Translations under genes and position numbers: made by a program
Origin: Pyrrhosoma nymphula
Taxonomy: Eukaryota > Arthropoda > Insecta > Odonata > Coenagrionidae
Assembly: GCA_963573305.1 (NCBI GenBank)
Contig: OY754331.1
Location: 72,447,512 to 72,511,511 of the forward strand
Direction of reading: 5' to 3'
DNA length: 64,000 bases
In this document: positions 23,213 through 37,329 of the stretch, piece after piece
How positions within the stretch are numbered: position 1 is the stretch's first letter
Layout: each line of letters opens with the position of its first letter
Notes under the pieces: model-generated
The model's database searches: none
What the model saw: only the letters and a program-made list of their open reading frames with translations
What the model was told of the DNA's origin: nothing

Positions 23213-24660
23213 AATATTTAATCAATTGTAATAATGTGCATTTTATACAAAGGTGTTTGTATTAAATAATTTAGCCACGCTTTAATCACTCTTTTGTTCA
23301 TTACGCCTTGCAGAAAGCTAGACTAATGTATTTTTTCTCTCTTTATGTGAACGTATATACCGTAATCATCATCGAAATTTTGTGGTAATTTACTCACCAT
23401 TGTATTAACCTCAACTGGAACATTAATTGCTTGACCATAAATCCCATACTGACCGTGGATATGATATGTCGAAGTCGCCTTATTTGCATGAAAGGAATTC
23501 GGGGTGATATTAATCTTTCAGTCACCAAATCTAATGGGAAATTTTACAAACTATCTGGAAATGGGTGATATTTGAAACTATATATACTGATAGTAGTGGG
23601 ATAATATTTTTGTGAATGCTTGTGATACAGGTTGCACATCTCTGAAATTCCTATTTCTGAACCGGAACAATGTTCCTGATTAATAGTATGCTTTTTGTAC
23701 TGTCAATATTGGTAAATGATTTTAAATCATTTCGAAACCAAAGTCTTTCACAAGCATCGCAAGCATGCCCAAATTCATTATTAATAAATTGATTTATAAA
23801 CTCTTTATGTGCCGACAAATGTGTTGAGAATGAGATGTACATTATTTGCTATTGTGGTTGTGCTTGTATTAGAGTTTCGTTAATATTATTTTCGTTTGAC
23901 ATGTCTTTCTCATTCCACGGCTGAACGAAATCATGCACAACATTATCAACATTTGAATTTGACTCGCCCCGATCCTCTCCTCCATCAGTCAGCATAGCCG
24001 GCATATGAAGATCTGGAGATGGTCTACCACTTTCAGAATTTGGATAGGTACTGTCTTTCCGCGGTATAAATGGCACCTCTCTCGTAGAGGGACCTGCTAT
24101 TTGCGAACAATGAATTATACGATCTCTCTTGGGAATGAATGATAGTTTTTTGGAGGGCCCAGCAACATATTTGGCAATATTTCATTTCCATAGTTTGTAG
24201 TAAATGATCGGTCCCTTGCCTCTCCCTGTAATTTTCAGAACGAATTTTATCCAGGCTCTTTCTATGAGCAGCATCTTCATTTCCTACTTTTAGCTATCAG
24301 CTTTTTTCTTATCACGATAATTTCTGGCATATTCGGCTTTTTTCCTCTTGTTTTCCGCTACCTGTGCACATTGCACATTCTTTCTTTCTTGCGCGGTAAT
24401 TTCTGGCATATTCAGCTTTTTTTCTCTTCCGATCCATGTTAGTTTTTTTCCAATTCGGGATCAGCGTCAATTCTCCCCAATTCTTTCTTTTTAGCGCGAT
24501 AATTTCGGTTATATTCGGCTTTCTTCCTCTTTCTTTCATCTCCCTGCCCTTCCGCTAAATTATTCAGTTGTAAAATCTCACCCATTTCGTCTATTGTTTC
24601 ATTACTCTTTTGATCTTCTTGCCGCTCTTTTCCACTTTCTGCATTTTCTAACATTGCGGA
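23213..24660 (-). pseudogene. Helitron replicase N-terminal relic
   Basis: This is the N-terminal part of a Helitron, a rolling-circle DNA transposon protein. Reading down the minus strand, an acidic start near 24654 is followed by three basic repeats of the form RKRKKAEYxRNYRxKKK (about 24500, 24425 and 24330). A linker comes next, then FGHACDACERLWFRNDLK near 23760. A shifted frame then carries FPDSL, ERLISPRIPFMQIRRLR, HGQYGIYGQAINVPVEVN (about 23400-23458), NFDDDYGIYVHIKR and NKRVIKAWLNYLIQTPLYK, up to the TA run. These last words are the conserved region upstream of the HUH nuclease in animal Helitrons. Stops (TAG after VPVQK, TAA after FPDSL, TAG before SSFLQ) and a frameshift between about 23460 and 23651 kill it. 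The HUH nuclease and helicase are absent, cut off at the (TA)n tract. Confidence 0.88.
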
Positions 24661-24924
24661 TTCAACACAAGTTGCGTTACCTTCATGACTTTTGTCTATG
24701 TTTCCGTGCCTACAAAAGAATTCAAAATTAATAAAATTTATCGATATAGCAGATCAGGCGCGTAGGTCAAATTTCCGAAATAATTATCATAAACACCCAT
24801 TTTTTATGAAAAACCATTTTTCCCCCACAAATTTGTCGGAAAAAAAACTTTTTGACAAAATCAGAACAAAATCTGAAAGAAATTGTCAAGAATTGTTCCC
24901 AAAAAAAATTCTCAAAAAAGAAAA

Positions 24925-25008
24925 AGCTCCACCACTAGGAACAGAACATGGGACCTTCGGTATGTGGGACGGCGGCTCACTAATCTAAGACTAATCACTA
25001 CGCCATCT
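24925..25008 (-). mobile_element. tRNA-derived SINE head, second family
   Basis: On the minus strand, box A GATGGCGTAGTGATTAGTC (25008-24990) and a box B-like GGTCCCATGTTCTGTTCC (24955-24938) sit at tRNA spacing. The sequence between them cannot form a convincing anticodon arm. It lies directly upstream of the Helitron relic and 120 bases from another SINE. Confidence 0.6.
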
Positions 25009-25129
25009 TATTCTGCGAAATTCCGATCGTTCTCATGAGGTTACATTCGGCATTATAAGCGGGGCCCGGAAAGAAGAATCTGACGGTACGTGACGCGAGT
25101 TTGCTCTTTTTCCCCCATGCCAAAAGTGC

Positions 25130-25225
25130 CCAACGGGCCAAAAGAAGTTAACACTACAAAAATTCGACTAGGCCGGGAATCGAACCGCGGATTTTCGATG
25201 TCGGCGCGACATGCGCATTCTGCAT
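25130..25225 (-). mobile_element. Truncated tRNA-derived SINE
   Basis: On the minus strand, a strong box B GGTTCGATTCCCGGCC (25186-25171) is followed by CTAGTCGAATTTTT. That is the same head-to-tail junction as the SINEs of the 21-23 kb array. Box A is missing or unrecognisable, so the copy is 5' truncated or rearranged. Confidence 0.6.
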
Positions 25226-25262
25226 GCGTGTTTAGATATGTACATGAAGTAAACACGCTGTG

Positions 25263-25302
25263 GTGTGTGCATGTATGTGTGTGTATATATATATATATAT
25301 AT
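25263..25302. repeat. Compound (GT)n/(TA)n microsatellite
   Basis: An imperfect GT run passes into a pure TA run of about 19 bases. Confidence 0.85.
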
Positions 25303-28300
25303 AGTGCTAAATGTGTTTAATTTACCAACAATTCAACAATATCTCGTTGCTACGAAGTGTTAGAAACGCAGTCCATGTGGGCCTGAATGAATTATTTAAG
25401 AGATTGGATAACGCCCGTTCCCCGAGGATAAAAGCGGTCGAGAAAGATTAAGTCCGAGTTTCGGGGGTATCTTACACTTCGCCTCACCTTTCCTTCAAAA
25501 CAGCGTAACCCCCTCATTCTCTTCCGCCGGCACTTTCCATAACCCTCGGGGCGTAAATAGACCCGCAGTGATTCCTTAGCAGACTTAAAGAGCCTGAAGG
25601 AGCATGAGGTATTTTAAATGAAGCCCGTGCAAACGCTGAATGGGTTGCTTAAATGAAAATTGGCACTTCCCACACATAAAGTGTGCGGCGAGGCCTCTTT
25701 CAGCTTTCAGAGAAAGTTTTCGACGAACCAAACAAACTCCTTGGATAGTTTCGAAGGGCAGTACCATCCACGGGCGACACCAAAACAAGAGAAGAATGGG
25801 TATCCTGTAGAGTTCCGGGGCGCAGAAGAAAGGACGGAGTTCAGTTATGAAAAAGTAAGGCCGAAGATAAGCAGAAGAAGAGAAGAGCAAGAGAAATAAA
25901 AAACACGGGCGAGAGATGACAAGAAAGAGGATCAGATAAAGGGGAGGCTCTAGAGGAAACAGCACCCGGTCCAAGAAAAAAATAACAGGGGGCGCTAGAG
26001 GAACATCAATTCATCTTCATGCACTTATCACCATCACATAATGATCCATTCCTCAGTGTGAAAATTTTAGACCCAGCATGACATTAAGATAATGATATGT
26101 GTACTTAAGGAACTTTTATTTTAGTTCAGGTATTGAGATTATCGCGAGAAAATATGGATGAAAATTCTGCTGAGGTCGAGGAATACCGTAATCCGACAGG
26201 AAAAAACAATGTGAAATATGAGACACATGAACTTTTTAGGTCAAAATGATTTCCGTCACTATTAACCCCATTCCTTTGATGGTAGTGAACTTAGGGACTC
26301 AAAATAAAACAAAAATAACGTAGATAAAATGGCCAATTGTGAATAATAAACTGCAGTGCGAAATGTAAAATGTTGATGTCTGGGTTTAACATACATTCCT
26401 ATGTTATAAAATGGGGTTAAGCAGAAGTGGTTAAGCCTTACTTTATGAGGATGCTCAAGTATTTTAAACTAGTACCATTATAGTAGGTCCTTTCAAAGAC
26501 ATTAAAATAAATCGTCCAAACATCAATACATATAATGCGCAAGTCTATTCTAAATTCAAATCAAAAGTTTGATGAAGTAAAATTCATTATTTGTAATTCT
26601 AACGCTGCAAATTACTATTTATTTACAGCACTAAAATATGGCTGAAGGAATAATAAAGAATGCTCATTAATACGAATTTAAAAAGCAAAACACATTATTT
26701 GCACACCAGGTACTGTCAAGGAATAGGAGTGGTGGAAATGCAACTTAAAAAACAAAGGTAATTCAATGATTATCATTAGAAAGACCAGCAGGCGTTTTAC
26801 CTAAATTACTACGATCCATTAATCAATGCTTCTTGTCCCCAGTCAGTCACTTTCTTAGAGAAATAAGGGAGAAATCGGCCCACTGAGGTTATAGAGTGTC
26901 TGGCATCTTCAAAAGAAGACTCGCAAAAATTCATAAGAATCATTAATATTCACTAAAATTTCAATAAAAAAGCACTTTTATAGTAGCTGCATATTGGATA
27001 CTGGCTGGATACAAAAACAAGAAGGTGGCCACTGTCGCAAAGACATAACAGCAAACAGAATATTTTCATAAGAAAATAAAAATAGCGCTCGCTGAATAAA
27101 AAACAAAACAGAAATAACTCGTCCAGACAATATAACGAAGCTTGCGGAAGTTGCCACGGGATCTACTTCCTCGGGAATCCACGCATGAACGTGGAAATGG
27201 GAAGGAGGGAAAGGAAAAGTCGTGAAATAACAAGAAAAGGGGACACACTTTACTTAGGAGATGAGCAATCGTCAGTCTTTCAGCTTGAGTTAAAATAAAA
27301 AGCGGAAATAATGAAAGGGAAGATCACGAAGATGGAGAGGAGGAGAAAGAGATACGGGGACGACGCAGAATACAAAAAAAGTGGAGGAAATAAAAAAATA
27401 AATAAAAAGCAACCGCACTGGAGGCGGTGTAAAAAAATAAATAAAACAACAATTTTTTCCTCAGGACGAAACGTCCCCGCTTCTATATTCATTTGGATTT
27501 TGAGATTGCTTACCGACGGAGGGGCGGGGGCAGGGGATGGAGGGGGGAAGGATCCCCATATTACATCCGAGGTGGAAGGACAGAGAGGTGAGCCGGGGCA
27601 AAGGTTAAAGGACATTAGGGAAATGAAGGGAAAATGGGGTGATAGGAAAATTAAGGAAGGAAGGGAGGTAGGCAGCGAGAGAGCATAGAGAGGTGGGAGG
27701 AAGAGAGTTGAATTTTGCAAAAAGGTTAGACGGACGGTGCCGCAGGAAATGCAAAGGGGAAAAAGGCTTGGAGGGGGCGCGGGAAATGAAGGAAGGAAGA
27801 GGCGAGTAGGTACGGCGGCGGTGAGTAGAGAGGGAGAGAAAGGTGGAATTTGGGTCAAGGAGTGCAAATTGGATGGATGCGAGGATTATATATGCATATA
27901 TATACACACACACAAAAACCTTTTTGCGATGATAAAGCAATTGCAGAAAGATGGAAGGCGGTAAAGGAAGGAATAGAGCGAGAGGTGGCGTGAATGTTAG
28001 GGACAGAGAAAAGAAGCAAGTTTAAGGTCTGATGAGATTGGAAGGTGGGGAACGCCGTGAAAAAATAAATAAAAAAAGGAAGAATAATCCGTGTGACGCA
28101 AATTTGCTTTCGTAAAAGAAAAACTAATTCGAGGAGATTAAAATAGGAAATCGGTGGACTTCGCTACCAAATCAATTGGGATATTCCTTTGAAAACATTA
28201 AAGGCATGTCACCCCAGCGTTCATTCAGCTGGTAGTTGAAAAATTAACTAAACCAAGTTCATAAAATATTGAAGTAAAATATGAAATAAGATTCATACGT

Positions 28301-29137
28301 CTACACCAAATTGACCACAAGCTAACCAGGAGAGGTCTCAAGAAAATAAATAGCGGATAATTAAAATGCATTAAACGTGATAAAAGTAGTTTACCACCGT
28401 TCGAGAAAAAATTACCTATTCAGTATTACTATTTAGTATTAATTTACAGTGGCAGGCTTCACAACGTACAAGTTTTTAATGTTTGTATTCATGAAAAAGT
28501 AAAATACTTTGTACTTTATCATGAATACTTACCTATTCCGCATTCTTAGCAGTTATTTAGAGCATACTGATCTGCACATCAGAAGTATAACTTTAAAGGT
28601 AATGAGTTCTACAAAAAAACTTGTGCATAATAATGAGTTCTAATTCTTAGGATGACATTCAATTTTTCAGTCATAGAATAACGTTTCGCCCTTCTAAAGA
28701 ATTAAGCAAAATAAACCATTCTGGTTAAATACAAGGGACAAAGAAAAGATATGCTGTCAATCAAATCCCATATTTCTGATTTGGTTCCTGGCGATAGTAC
28801 AACGTCCTTGAGCAAAAAGTATTCTGCCCCAAGATTTGCCCCTGATTTCTTACCACTTAATGAAACATTTTTCATCAAAGTTTGTGCACAATCACCACGG
28901 GAAAACTTTTCATATTGATGGCTGATTGCACTGCAAATTTATTCAAAAGGATGCCAGACTTCCATCAAGTCAAAAGACTGACGGGAATACATTTACGTAC
29001 AAACGGCGATAGTACTTTTGAAACAAAACTGACTCGCTAAAAAAAAGTAGTTTCCGAACCGGACCCGGGCTGGATTCTTCCCTGATTTATAAGGAAAGAA
29101 AAAAAGAAAATTCCTTCCTCTTGAATTTAAAGAAGGT

Positions 29138-29140
<3 letters not shown>

Positions 29141-29183
<43 letters not shown>
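29141..29183. repeat. (GA)n microsatellite
   Basis: A continuous AG run of about 43 bases. Confidence 0.95.
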
Positions 29184-29188
<5 letters not shown>

Positions 29189-30200
29189 TCTTTTCCCCAC
29201 ATAATGGAAACGTGACGGGTCTGACTAGGGAAATTTTTTCCGCGACTCTGGTACTTAGCATCTACATCAGACGCGGGAGGAGGACATCAAGGGTTTTCAT
29301 TACAGGGTGGGACAGGGTCTCCCCGACGCCTTGCGACCGGCGCTCACAGCGGGAGCTGAGAGAATGAGGAAGAGAGGTAGAATGAGAAATTCACTCCCTC
29401 TTTCGGAGAGATGGTTCAGAGGCAGGCCGGTAACGGGTGTGAGGAAATGGTGGAAAGGAGAAGACGAGAGACGGAAAGCGCGCCTCTACCGGAATTAGCT
29501 GGAACTTAACGACAGACCCTAAAGAGGCTCTTCGCTCTTTTAGCGTTCCTTTCCACCCCTAACGACTTGATGTTGCAATTTCGCTAAACTCGTACGGCAA
29601 CAATACATGACACCTGACGAAGAGTAATTTTGAACACAAGGGGGGCGTGTGTTAGGCTTTAAAGAACCAAAAAAGTCCCAAGTGATCGATATACGGTTTG
29701 AAATGAATATAAAACTTAATGGTTGAGGCATACGGTGATAGTTTTCTTCAACTCATTCCCATCAAAAAACTTGTCTCCTGAAACTACAATAATGAAAGAT
29801 GGATTTCAACGGTTAGGTACACCATATGGTGTTAAAGTACAGCGAGGTAGGGTTCTTACTTTTCCGCAGATCTAAAAAAAATGATTGCCTACAAATGAAA
29901 ATTTCTTTTTTTTTTCAAACTAAGTTACATGCCTGAACAATTAAGTTTATAGCTCGAGAATATTTCAATATTTCTAAATGTTCTACTGCAGGTCCAGGGC
30001 ATCATTTCGCATATAAATAAGTGACGTTTGCGTCGTGTACTTTACAAAAACTGGTAGCGTTCTTAAGCGTGTACAAAACAACGTCAACAACGTCAATGCT
30101 TCACGGGTATTCCACCAGATAATAGGCTTCATATCTGCCAAAATTCTGACGAACGACTTGTTTGTCATCATTAGGTGTTCTGAATGCCTCACGATTCAAA

Positions 30201-30225
30201 AATTGGCCGTTAATAACGGCCAATT
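30201..30225. repeat. Perfect 12-bp inverted repeat
   Basis: AATTGGCCGTTA, a single central A, then TAACGGCCAATT: a perfect palindrome with one middle base. It could be a binding site for a dimeric factor or chance. It lies in otherwise unmarked sequence. Confidence 0.85.
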
Positions 30226-32340
30226 GTCACTCGGGCGAGATTTGTTAAAAACACATTACAGCAACCTGATTTTCATCGAAATAACTAGACTAATGTAGTA
30301 CGTAAATATAATTAAAAGATAACAGCAAATTATACATTTTTCTGCTGCTGCTGGGATCTAGAACTTCATTTGCCGTTTTTAAACAAAATAATCTAATATG
30401 ATAGTATTTTCACATTTCCGGAATTTTTTACAGTATGTATTTATTAAATGAAAAAAAAATCAACACATCTTGTGTCTGGCCGCCTATTTTTCTAGGGGAA
30501 AAATCTAATGCATCAATTCTGCAAGGGGAAATAACTCCAATTCCGAAATCCGATGTTTACTCCGGATTAAAACTCGGAAATATCGACAAGTCACACTGAA
30601 AATTTACGAAAAAATTAGTCCGAAAGGGATAATTTATTTATATAACATATTTATTTATAGAATATTTTACCAACAGCGATGAAACTTCAATGCAAAAACT
30701 ATCGCTGAAGCTTTAACCATAGCTTTAAAATGTAAAGAATCACATGAGGTTAAAATGTAAACAGAGTATACATTTATATGACCCTGCTCGAGGCTCAAAT
30801 GGACGGCGCGTTCGGATACTAACGAAAAGGTTGGACTTTGGTGCCCTCCGGGGAACGGTAACTTTTGCATGAAGTAGCACCCGAGCGGGCATTTACCACA
30901 CCGTCTTCCTCATCCATTAACCCCGCACGCCAAGCACTTAACCGGCTAACCCTGCGTAAAACAATGAATTTTATTTTTCGAGGGTCAAATAGGGAGTGAG
31001 GGGCCATGCTTACACTAAAATTGTTTGCAGAAAAGAAAGCGCGATCGATTAAATAACACGAGCGAGATAATATGTAGGGATTCCTGAATCAGAAATGTCA
31101 CACTTACGAAGGATTATGAAGCGCTCTTCTCGACATTTGAGATCAGGGAAACCTGAAACATTTCAAAATAAGCAAGATGAATCGTTAAGACTAACTGAAG
31201 GCGTAATTTGAGGATTCATTTCAAGTTAGGGAGGATATGTTATCCTCCGTGCGACCATAGCAACTCCATCATAGAATTTCACAAAGAGCCCGTTAAATTG
31301 ATAACTAACGAAAAAAATGAACCGTTCATCATTACATTTTCTGTATCAGTAAAAAAAACCCCACAATTTCAAGAACAGAATGGAATGGTAAAATGCAACG
31401 TTAATTATACGAATACGGACTAACACGAGTTTTCATTCCCACAATTCATGGATAAAATTAAGACCAGCAATTGGAATGAAATATAAACAATAATATCCAT
31501 AACATGCGGTATATAACAGCCTAAATAGAAGTCTTGGTAACCCCATAGGGAACATCCTAATTCACAGGCTTACATGTTGAACTAATTTATTCAATATGCC
31601 AGTAAGGGGAATATACAAAATAGGTGCTCAGTTTTATTGCTAAATAAAAAAGTAATGGGAAGGATAATTACACCATCACTCCACTTAGAGAGGATTACGC
31701 GTATTACCAAAGACATATTTTATAGGCAATGAAAGAGAGCTAACCGCAAAACATCTCCACTTTCGTGCTATCGGGTGAGGCAAACCACCGACGGGAACTT
31801 CTCCTCCATCATAATAGATGGGGATTAAAGGGGTCTCCTTCGTTTATTTCGCGCCACACCCTTCACCCAACACAAACCCTTCCCCCAAAGCGCGCCATCC
31901 AACCATTCGAAATCGTCTTCACGACTCGAAAAACGTCCATTCTCCCATTTTAGAAAACCCATCCGGGAACTCAGCCATGCATCCCAATTAGGCTGGCTGG
32001 AACCGCAGTCGTGGAACCTTCCTTTTTTCACGGCGGATTATTCACATCCATTTGACGCACGAGATCAGTGAAAGGAAAAGTCTAGAATAATCTTTCCCGG
32101 CGTCTGCATTCAAAGAGGGGCCTTAAAGAAGGGCGCCGCAGGGCCGCATATACCTATCACTCAAACAGGGTGATCTCTGGTAGGACTGCACCGACTCCTT
32201 CCCAAGGTCGATAGATCACCAAAGCTGGGATGGCAAAAAAATAAACAACCTCAGGTGCCGCAGATCTTGCAGAATATGGCCGCGATCAAGAGGTTGGTTA
32301 CCTGACACACGACTGATTTCTGAGCCTTCGAGGAAAACAT

Positions 32341-32458
32341 AATACCCTTTAAATATCAGGTGCTTTCCCGGCACACATGATGTATGAATTCTTCCCTTCC
32401 AGAGAAGAATTCATACAATACCCTTTAAATCCTGCACCCCGCGTCATGGATGTAGAAT
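32341..32458. repeat. Diverged tandem repeat with small hairpin
   Basis: AATACCCTTTAAAT occurs at 32341 and again at 32417. Each occurrence is followed by a related C-rich stretch and GAATTC, suggesting a diverged two-copy repeat. Between them TGTATGAATTCTT (32381-32393) pairs with its complement at 32405-32417. Confidence 0.5.
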
Positions 32459-35400
32459 TCAAAGAATGCCAACAACATTTTGAGTAGTGAATCACTGATC
32501 GATGACAAAATTACGCCTTAGAATGACAGAAGATTAGAATGTGAAAATAGGCTTGAGACTGTGAAGGAGGAGAGAAATGTGAAAACTTAGAAATCAAGTA
32601 AAATAAATTCTCAAATTCAGTATCTTAATTACTTTAATCACACTAACTTTGACCTCACCGCGTTACTTTTATGGTATGTAGCAGAAATATCAATGTTTCA
32701 CAGTAAATCCTTTTATTCTTGATTCACCAACTTACCCAAGCTAGGACTGGGCTGAGCAAATGTAGGAAGTCATCAAATCGAGCAAGTAAAATGTATAGGG
32801 AGTATTACTTGTAATTGTAATGTTCCAAGGGCATAAGGAGTAGAACTTCATAGGTTAAATATACATCCATGATGAGAATTGGAGATAAAAACTCTTAATA
32901 CAGGAATTGAGAAAATATCAGTTAGAAATTTAATACGCAGCATAGAACTAGATAGGACACTGAGGAGATATTAGTGAAACAGAGCCAGTTTCCTAGGTCT
33001 TTCATTTATTATTCACGTTTTTTTCTTTAACTAGCCTCAAAGGACTAATGTATGAGAAACACATACACTTTAATATTTACAATGGGCACTGGTGTACGTC
33101 TTTTAAATTTTAGACCACTGTGAGGAACAGCATAAAAAGCATTAAGTTTTCCATTGCTCGCACTGGGTTTTGGAGGGCATCCCAATGTAACGTCCCAGGT
33201 AAAAGCATGGAAATTACAATTTCCGTCAGATAAATTCATATCTTGCGAGGAAGGAACGAAATCAGATGCACGCTTTGCTTCTATGGCCAAATTTACAGCT
33301 AATATATATGCCATATATCAAAACCAAGCCATGTCATTTGAAAGTCATCGCTCAATTAAATTTCCTTATCAAAAGACGACTTAAGGTTGTAAGTAGTATA
33401 ATTGTTTACTGACAGATTAAATCCATGAAGCCTGACATCACAGCCTTTTTTCCTTTGAGTCTAACATGTCTAAGGCGGAGCGGCCAAATACTGCACATCT
33501 ATTTCAATGTGTTAAACCGAAAACATCGGAAGAATAAAAAGACCTGATAAGCAAGAAGGGAAACGCCCAAAAGAGTGAGAATCAATATGGAGCACTGCAA
33601 TCTACTGTTTACCAATGTAGAGATCATGATGAGGTCTCAGCTGCTTCAAATAAAGAGAGAGAGAGAAAAGAAAAAAGTTTAAAAACGTCGCCTACAGCCA
33701 GCGCATGTTTTAATTTTTATGCTCATGGATTCGCGCCGACGAAGTTGGCACCAGCCCTTCCGTTGCAATCGATAATGGCCTACGCTACTCTAAAATGAAT
33801 GGGCGCTAATGAGCTCAAGGCAAAAGAAGCTTTTACTTAGAAGCAATTCATGAAATAAAAATACGCCGGAGGAATTTTAGTTCTCGATGTGAAATTACAC
33901 CTATTCCTGGGCATGATTCTATTGGCCTTTTTCCACTTCTATGGCTTATCTCAACTCGAAATGAAAGCAGTCGTGCCCGAGGAAATATAATGAGCGTTTT
34001 TTTGTTTCGCTACACGAATTGAGCACATGCTGGGTATTTGTATTGACTCAACCAATGATTAGTGAATATGAACGTACTTGACATTGAAATCCGCAGGTTT
34101 AATTTTTAAGGATTAATAAACACAGGCCGGGTTGAATCTTGAAATTGAAAACAATAATGGACTGCAAATTTAATTTGCAACAATGTCATTTGCATCCACG
34201 AGTCTGGAAAAATGTGATAAATATAGGTGAAAACGTACGTTTTAATGACAATATGACAACAGTAAAATCTAAAATTCTACAAAAGAAGACAAAAATAATG
34301 GTTACAGTAAGGCAAGGGAATATTATTTCAAAATGGTAAAACAGCTAAAAAGAAACTAACAAGAGCAGAAATTCCCCCTTAGAAATTTGTTAATACTCCG
34401 ATATAAAGGCCAATAAGAGCTGTTTTCGGTGGTTCTTGAAAATAAATAAATAAAAAAGTCCACCCCACCATTAATATCTATTGGCTACCAAAACCTCACC
34501 TTAAGGCATTATATGTACTGTATTAAGTGTAATTCATTTGTTACAACTTTCAACGCATTCTCTAATTTTACTGATTTCAAGCATTTAATTATTGAAAGAA
34601 TAAAATCGGAAGCCAATCGATGAAATGCAATCCAAATAAAATGCCATGCAAATCATTGCAAAAATTAATGCAACGAAAAATAGTCATTACTTTCTCTTAC
34701 AGAAATAACTATCACATAGGAAGTTGTTGACAAATTTGGCTATCCATGCAAGGGCTCCACTACGATAGACGTAGATAAGTAGCAGCACAAAGAAAAAATC
34801 ACAGTAATCGGCACACTTTAACCTAATAGGCAACTCCATTAAAAAGGTTTCATACGCTTTTGATGAAAATTGTCGAATGATTTCCTCAATAAATACTAGA
34901 ATTATCGAATTGACAAGTCCCAGCCTATCTCAGGAAAAGTAAAATATACCACTACATGCATTGCTTGGCATCATTGATTGAACATAAAACTGATAAAAAA
35001 CTAATAAAGGGTGTACATTTTCGTTGATTGAAATCGATATCTCGTGTAACACGGAATTCAATTTTATCAAATTAGCTATTAAAATAGTGTCCTCCAAATC
35101 ATTTTCACGCCCTATAATGAGAAGTACACATAAAGTCATCCATTTAATTGTACCGCAGCTTGAAGCCCACCTAGGGGACGCATAATTTCAAATTTTGCCG
35201 GAAGCATAGGGAAACGTAACTACTTCCTGAAACGTAGGCAGCAATTTCTGCGACACAATACGGATCTATTATTCTCAGGCGTAGAATATCAAAACGACGA
35301 ACAGAGGTAATAAAACGAAGCCCTTGCTGTTAGCTCAACCGTAGAGGAACGAAGAAGAGAATCTATTTTACTGGCGCACGGAAGTGAACTTTGCTCTTTT

Positions 35401-37329
35401 TATCCTTTTTAATAATCCATCCAACAATAGCAGTCGCGCAAAATTTGCCCACTAACGTTTTCAATGCAACGTTTCTTTCTGAATCATTCTGTCCACGAGT
35501 ATTTATACGAATCATCATGGTCCTGCGGTAACACTACAGCCAATACGTCCATTTTAGACGAATCGACTGCCTGATTGATCCACTTAATATGGCCAATAAT
35601 GGTTTCCAAAGTCCACTGAACTACCACGTGGTTCAAACTATTTTCTTCTTTCATTTATCGAGCGATTAAATAAAAAAATACAAATAAAGTGAGCAAATAA
35701 GGAGAATAACTGCAAACGGAAGAACATGTGTTTAAGTACAGCATATTTTGATCCGATATGAAGCTCACATACCATAAGGATAACTTCTTCCTGCACCGAA
35801 TCACACTCAACGGGTGAATCGACGTCGTACGACATGACTTTCATTAAAACACCACGCTTCAGTCACACACCTCTGGAAAAAATGAAAAAAAAAACTAAAT
35901 ACATGTATAGCTAGCGCTACGGAGACATCGTCGATCTACGGAGACGAGCGAAGCAGAAAAAAGTCACTCGTATACTGCCGAACATCCGCTACGACGAATT
36001 TTAGCACCGCATCACTATCCATTTCAGCACTGCAATACTCCACCGATGGAAACATCCATCGACCGCCTTACAACTTCCTCTTTTTTTCTCGCTCGATGTG
36101 AACGTTTCGCATGCTTCCGAGCCAAAAGGCTCAAGTTTTCTTCCTCGTCCTCTGACGTCTCCAATATTTCCCGAGGAGAAAATTCGCAGTCATCCGGCGA
36201 TACGGGATATTGATGCCACGCCGTAAAGATATGAACTTTCCCATTGAGGAAGAGAAATTGTGAGGGAAGAGAAGGGAAAGGAAAGGAAGAGGGAGTAGTA
36301 GAGGAAGGAGAAGAAGAAGGGACGTATGGCGAGAAAAAAAAACTACTTCGTCACGACGTGTAACTCTTATGACGTGAATAAACTTCGAGAGACGGCACAG
36401 ATGGCGCGCTGTCCTATTGGCGCAACCGAGAATTGAACGGGAGCTAGGGAGAGGAAGGGGGAGAGAGATAAAAAAAATGAAGGGATCAAAAAGGACTAAA
36501 AACGCGTCCACACACAATCCCTTTCCAATGCTGAAGAAAAAAATACTTCCCTGCAGCCCCGTGTGGAGTGAGCCACAAAGGGAGGTGGGCATTGCCGTTC
36601 ACCAAGGCGTGGAATAGGGTTCGTGGGAGCAATATTACCCGCGACGAAACAAAAAAGACCTGCAGCACTACGTGAACTACGAATTTTTGGGAGAGAAGAA
36701 CCAGGAATTAAAGAAGGACAAAAATTACAATCGAAATGGATAGTTTGAGGCGCTCAAATCTATGCAATACCAACACAACAGATCTCCGAAAATCTCCGAC
36801 CAAAACTGGAAGCAGATGTCTCTTCGCTTTCCGACACAGCATAGTACATACTATGGGAAAGAAAAAACAGAAGATAGCCAAAAATATGTGTAGTGGTAGC
36901 GAAACATGGTGGCTGCAGCATTCGTGAAGCGTGACGTCAATTATGGGAAGGCACGTGTGGAAGGGATCGGCTTAGGAGCGGAGGGGAGAGGAAAACACAT
37001 GGTAAGCAACTCTGCCAAAATTGTTGCATTCAACTTGAGAGAAGGGGTAACGTGTCAGCACCGCATTTCACGATTATGCTTACGATGCAAACAAAGTTGA
37101 GTCATAACTAATACGTTATTAGTGTTCGCAACCCATCGGAGAAGCGCATTTCAACAATTGGGGTAAGAATCATATAGAGTTATAAAATTGATGTGAATAA
37201 TATGATAATTTAAATGTTGGCAACGGAGGTTTGCGGCTTTTGGAACCTATTAGTCAAACTAGGACACTACCGTATTCCACCGTGAAGACCCAATTCTGAG
37301 AATGGACTCTTCTGTTCCACTGCCACTAC

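Larger units (their letters stand above)
25320..37320. other. Gene-poor stretch, no gene recognised
   Basis: No domain-bearing frame was found in about 12 kb. Purine-rich plus-strand tracts at 25840-25930, 27180-27400, 27530-28060, 29340-29480 and 36240-36480 give long minus-strand frames of serine, proline, leucine and phenylalanine that are compositional artefacts. Local items are a (GA)n run, a perfect 12-bp inverted repeat at 30201 and a small hairpin at 32381. The open frames on both strands at 33045-33384 are not recognisable. Confidence 0.5.

Noticed and set aside
33045..33384. Overlapping open frames on both strands (89 and 76 codons)
   Set aside because: No recognisable domain and no clear splice sites; not enough to call a gene or element.
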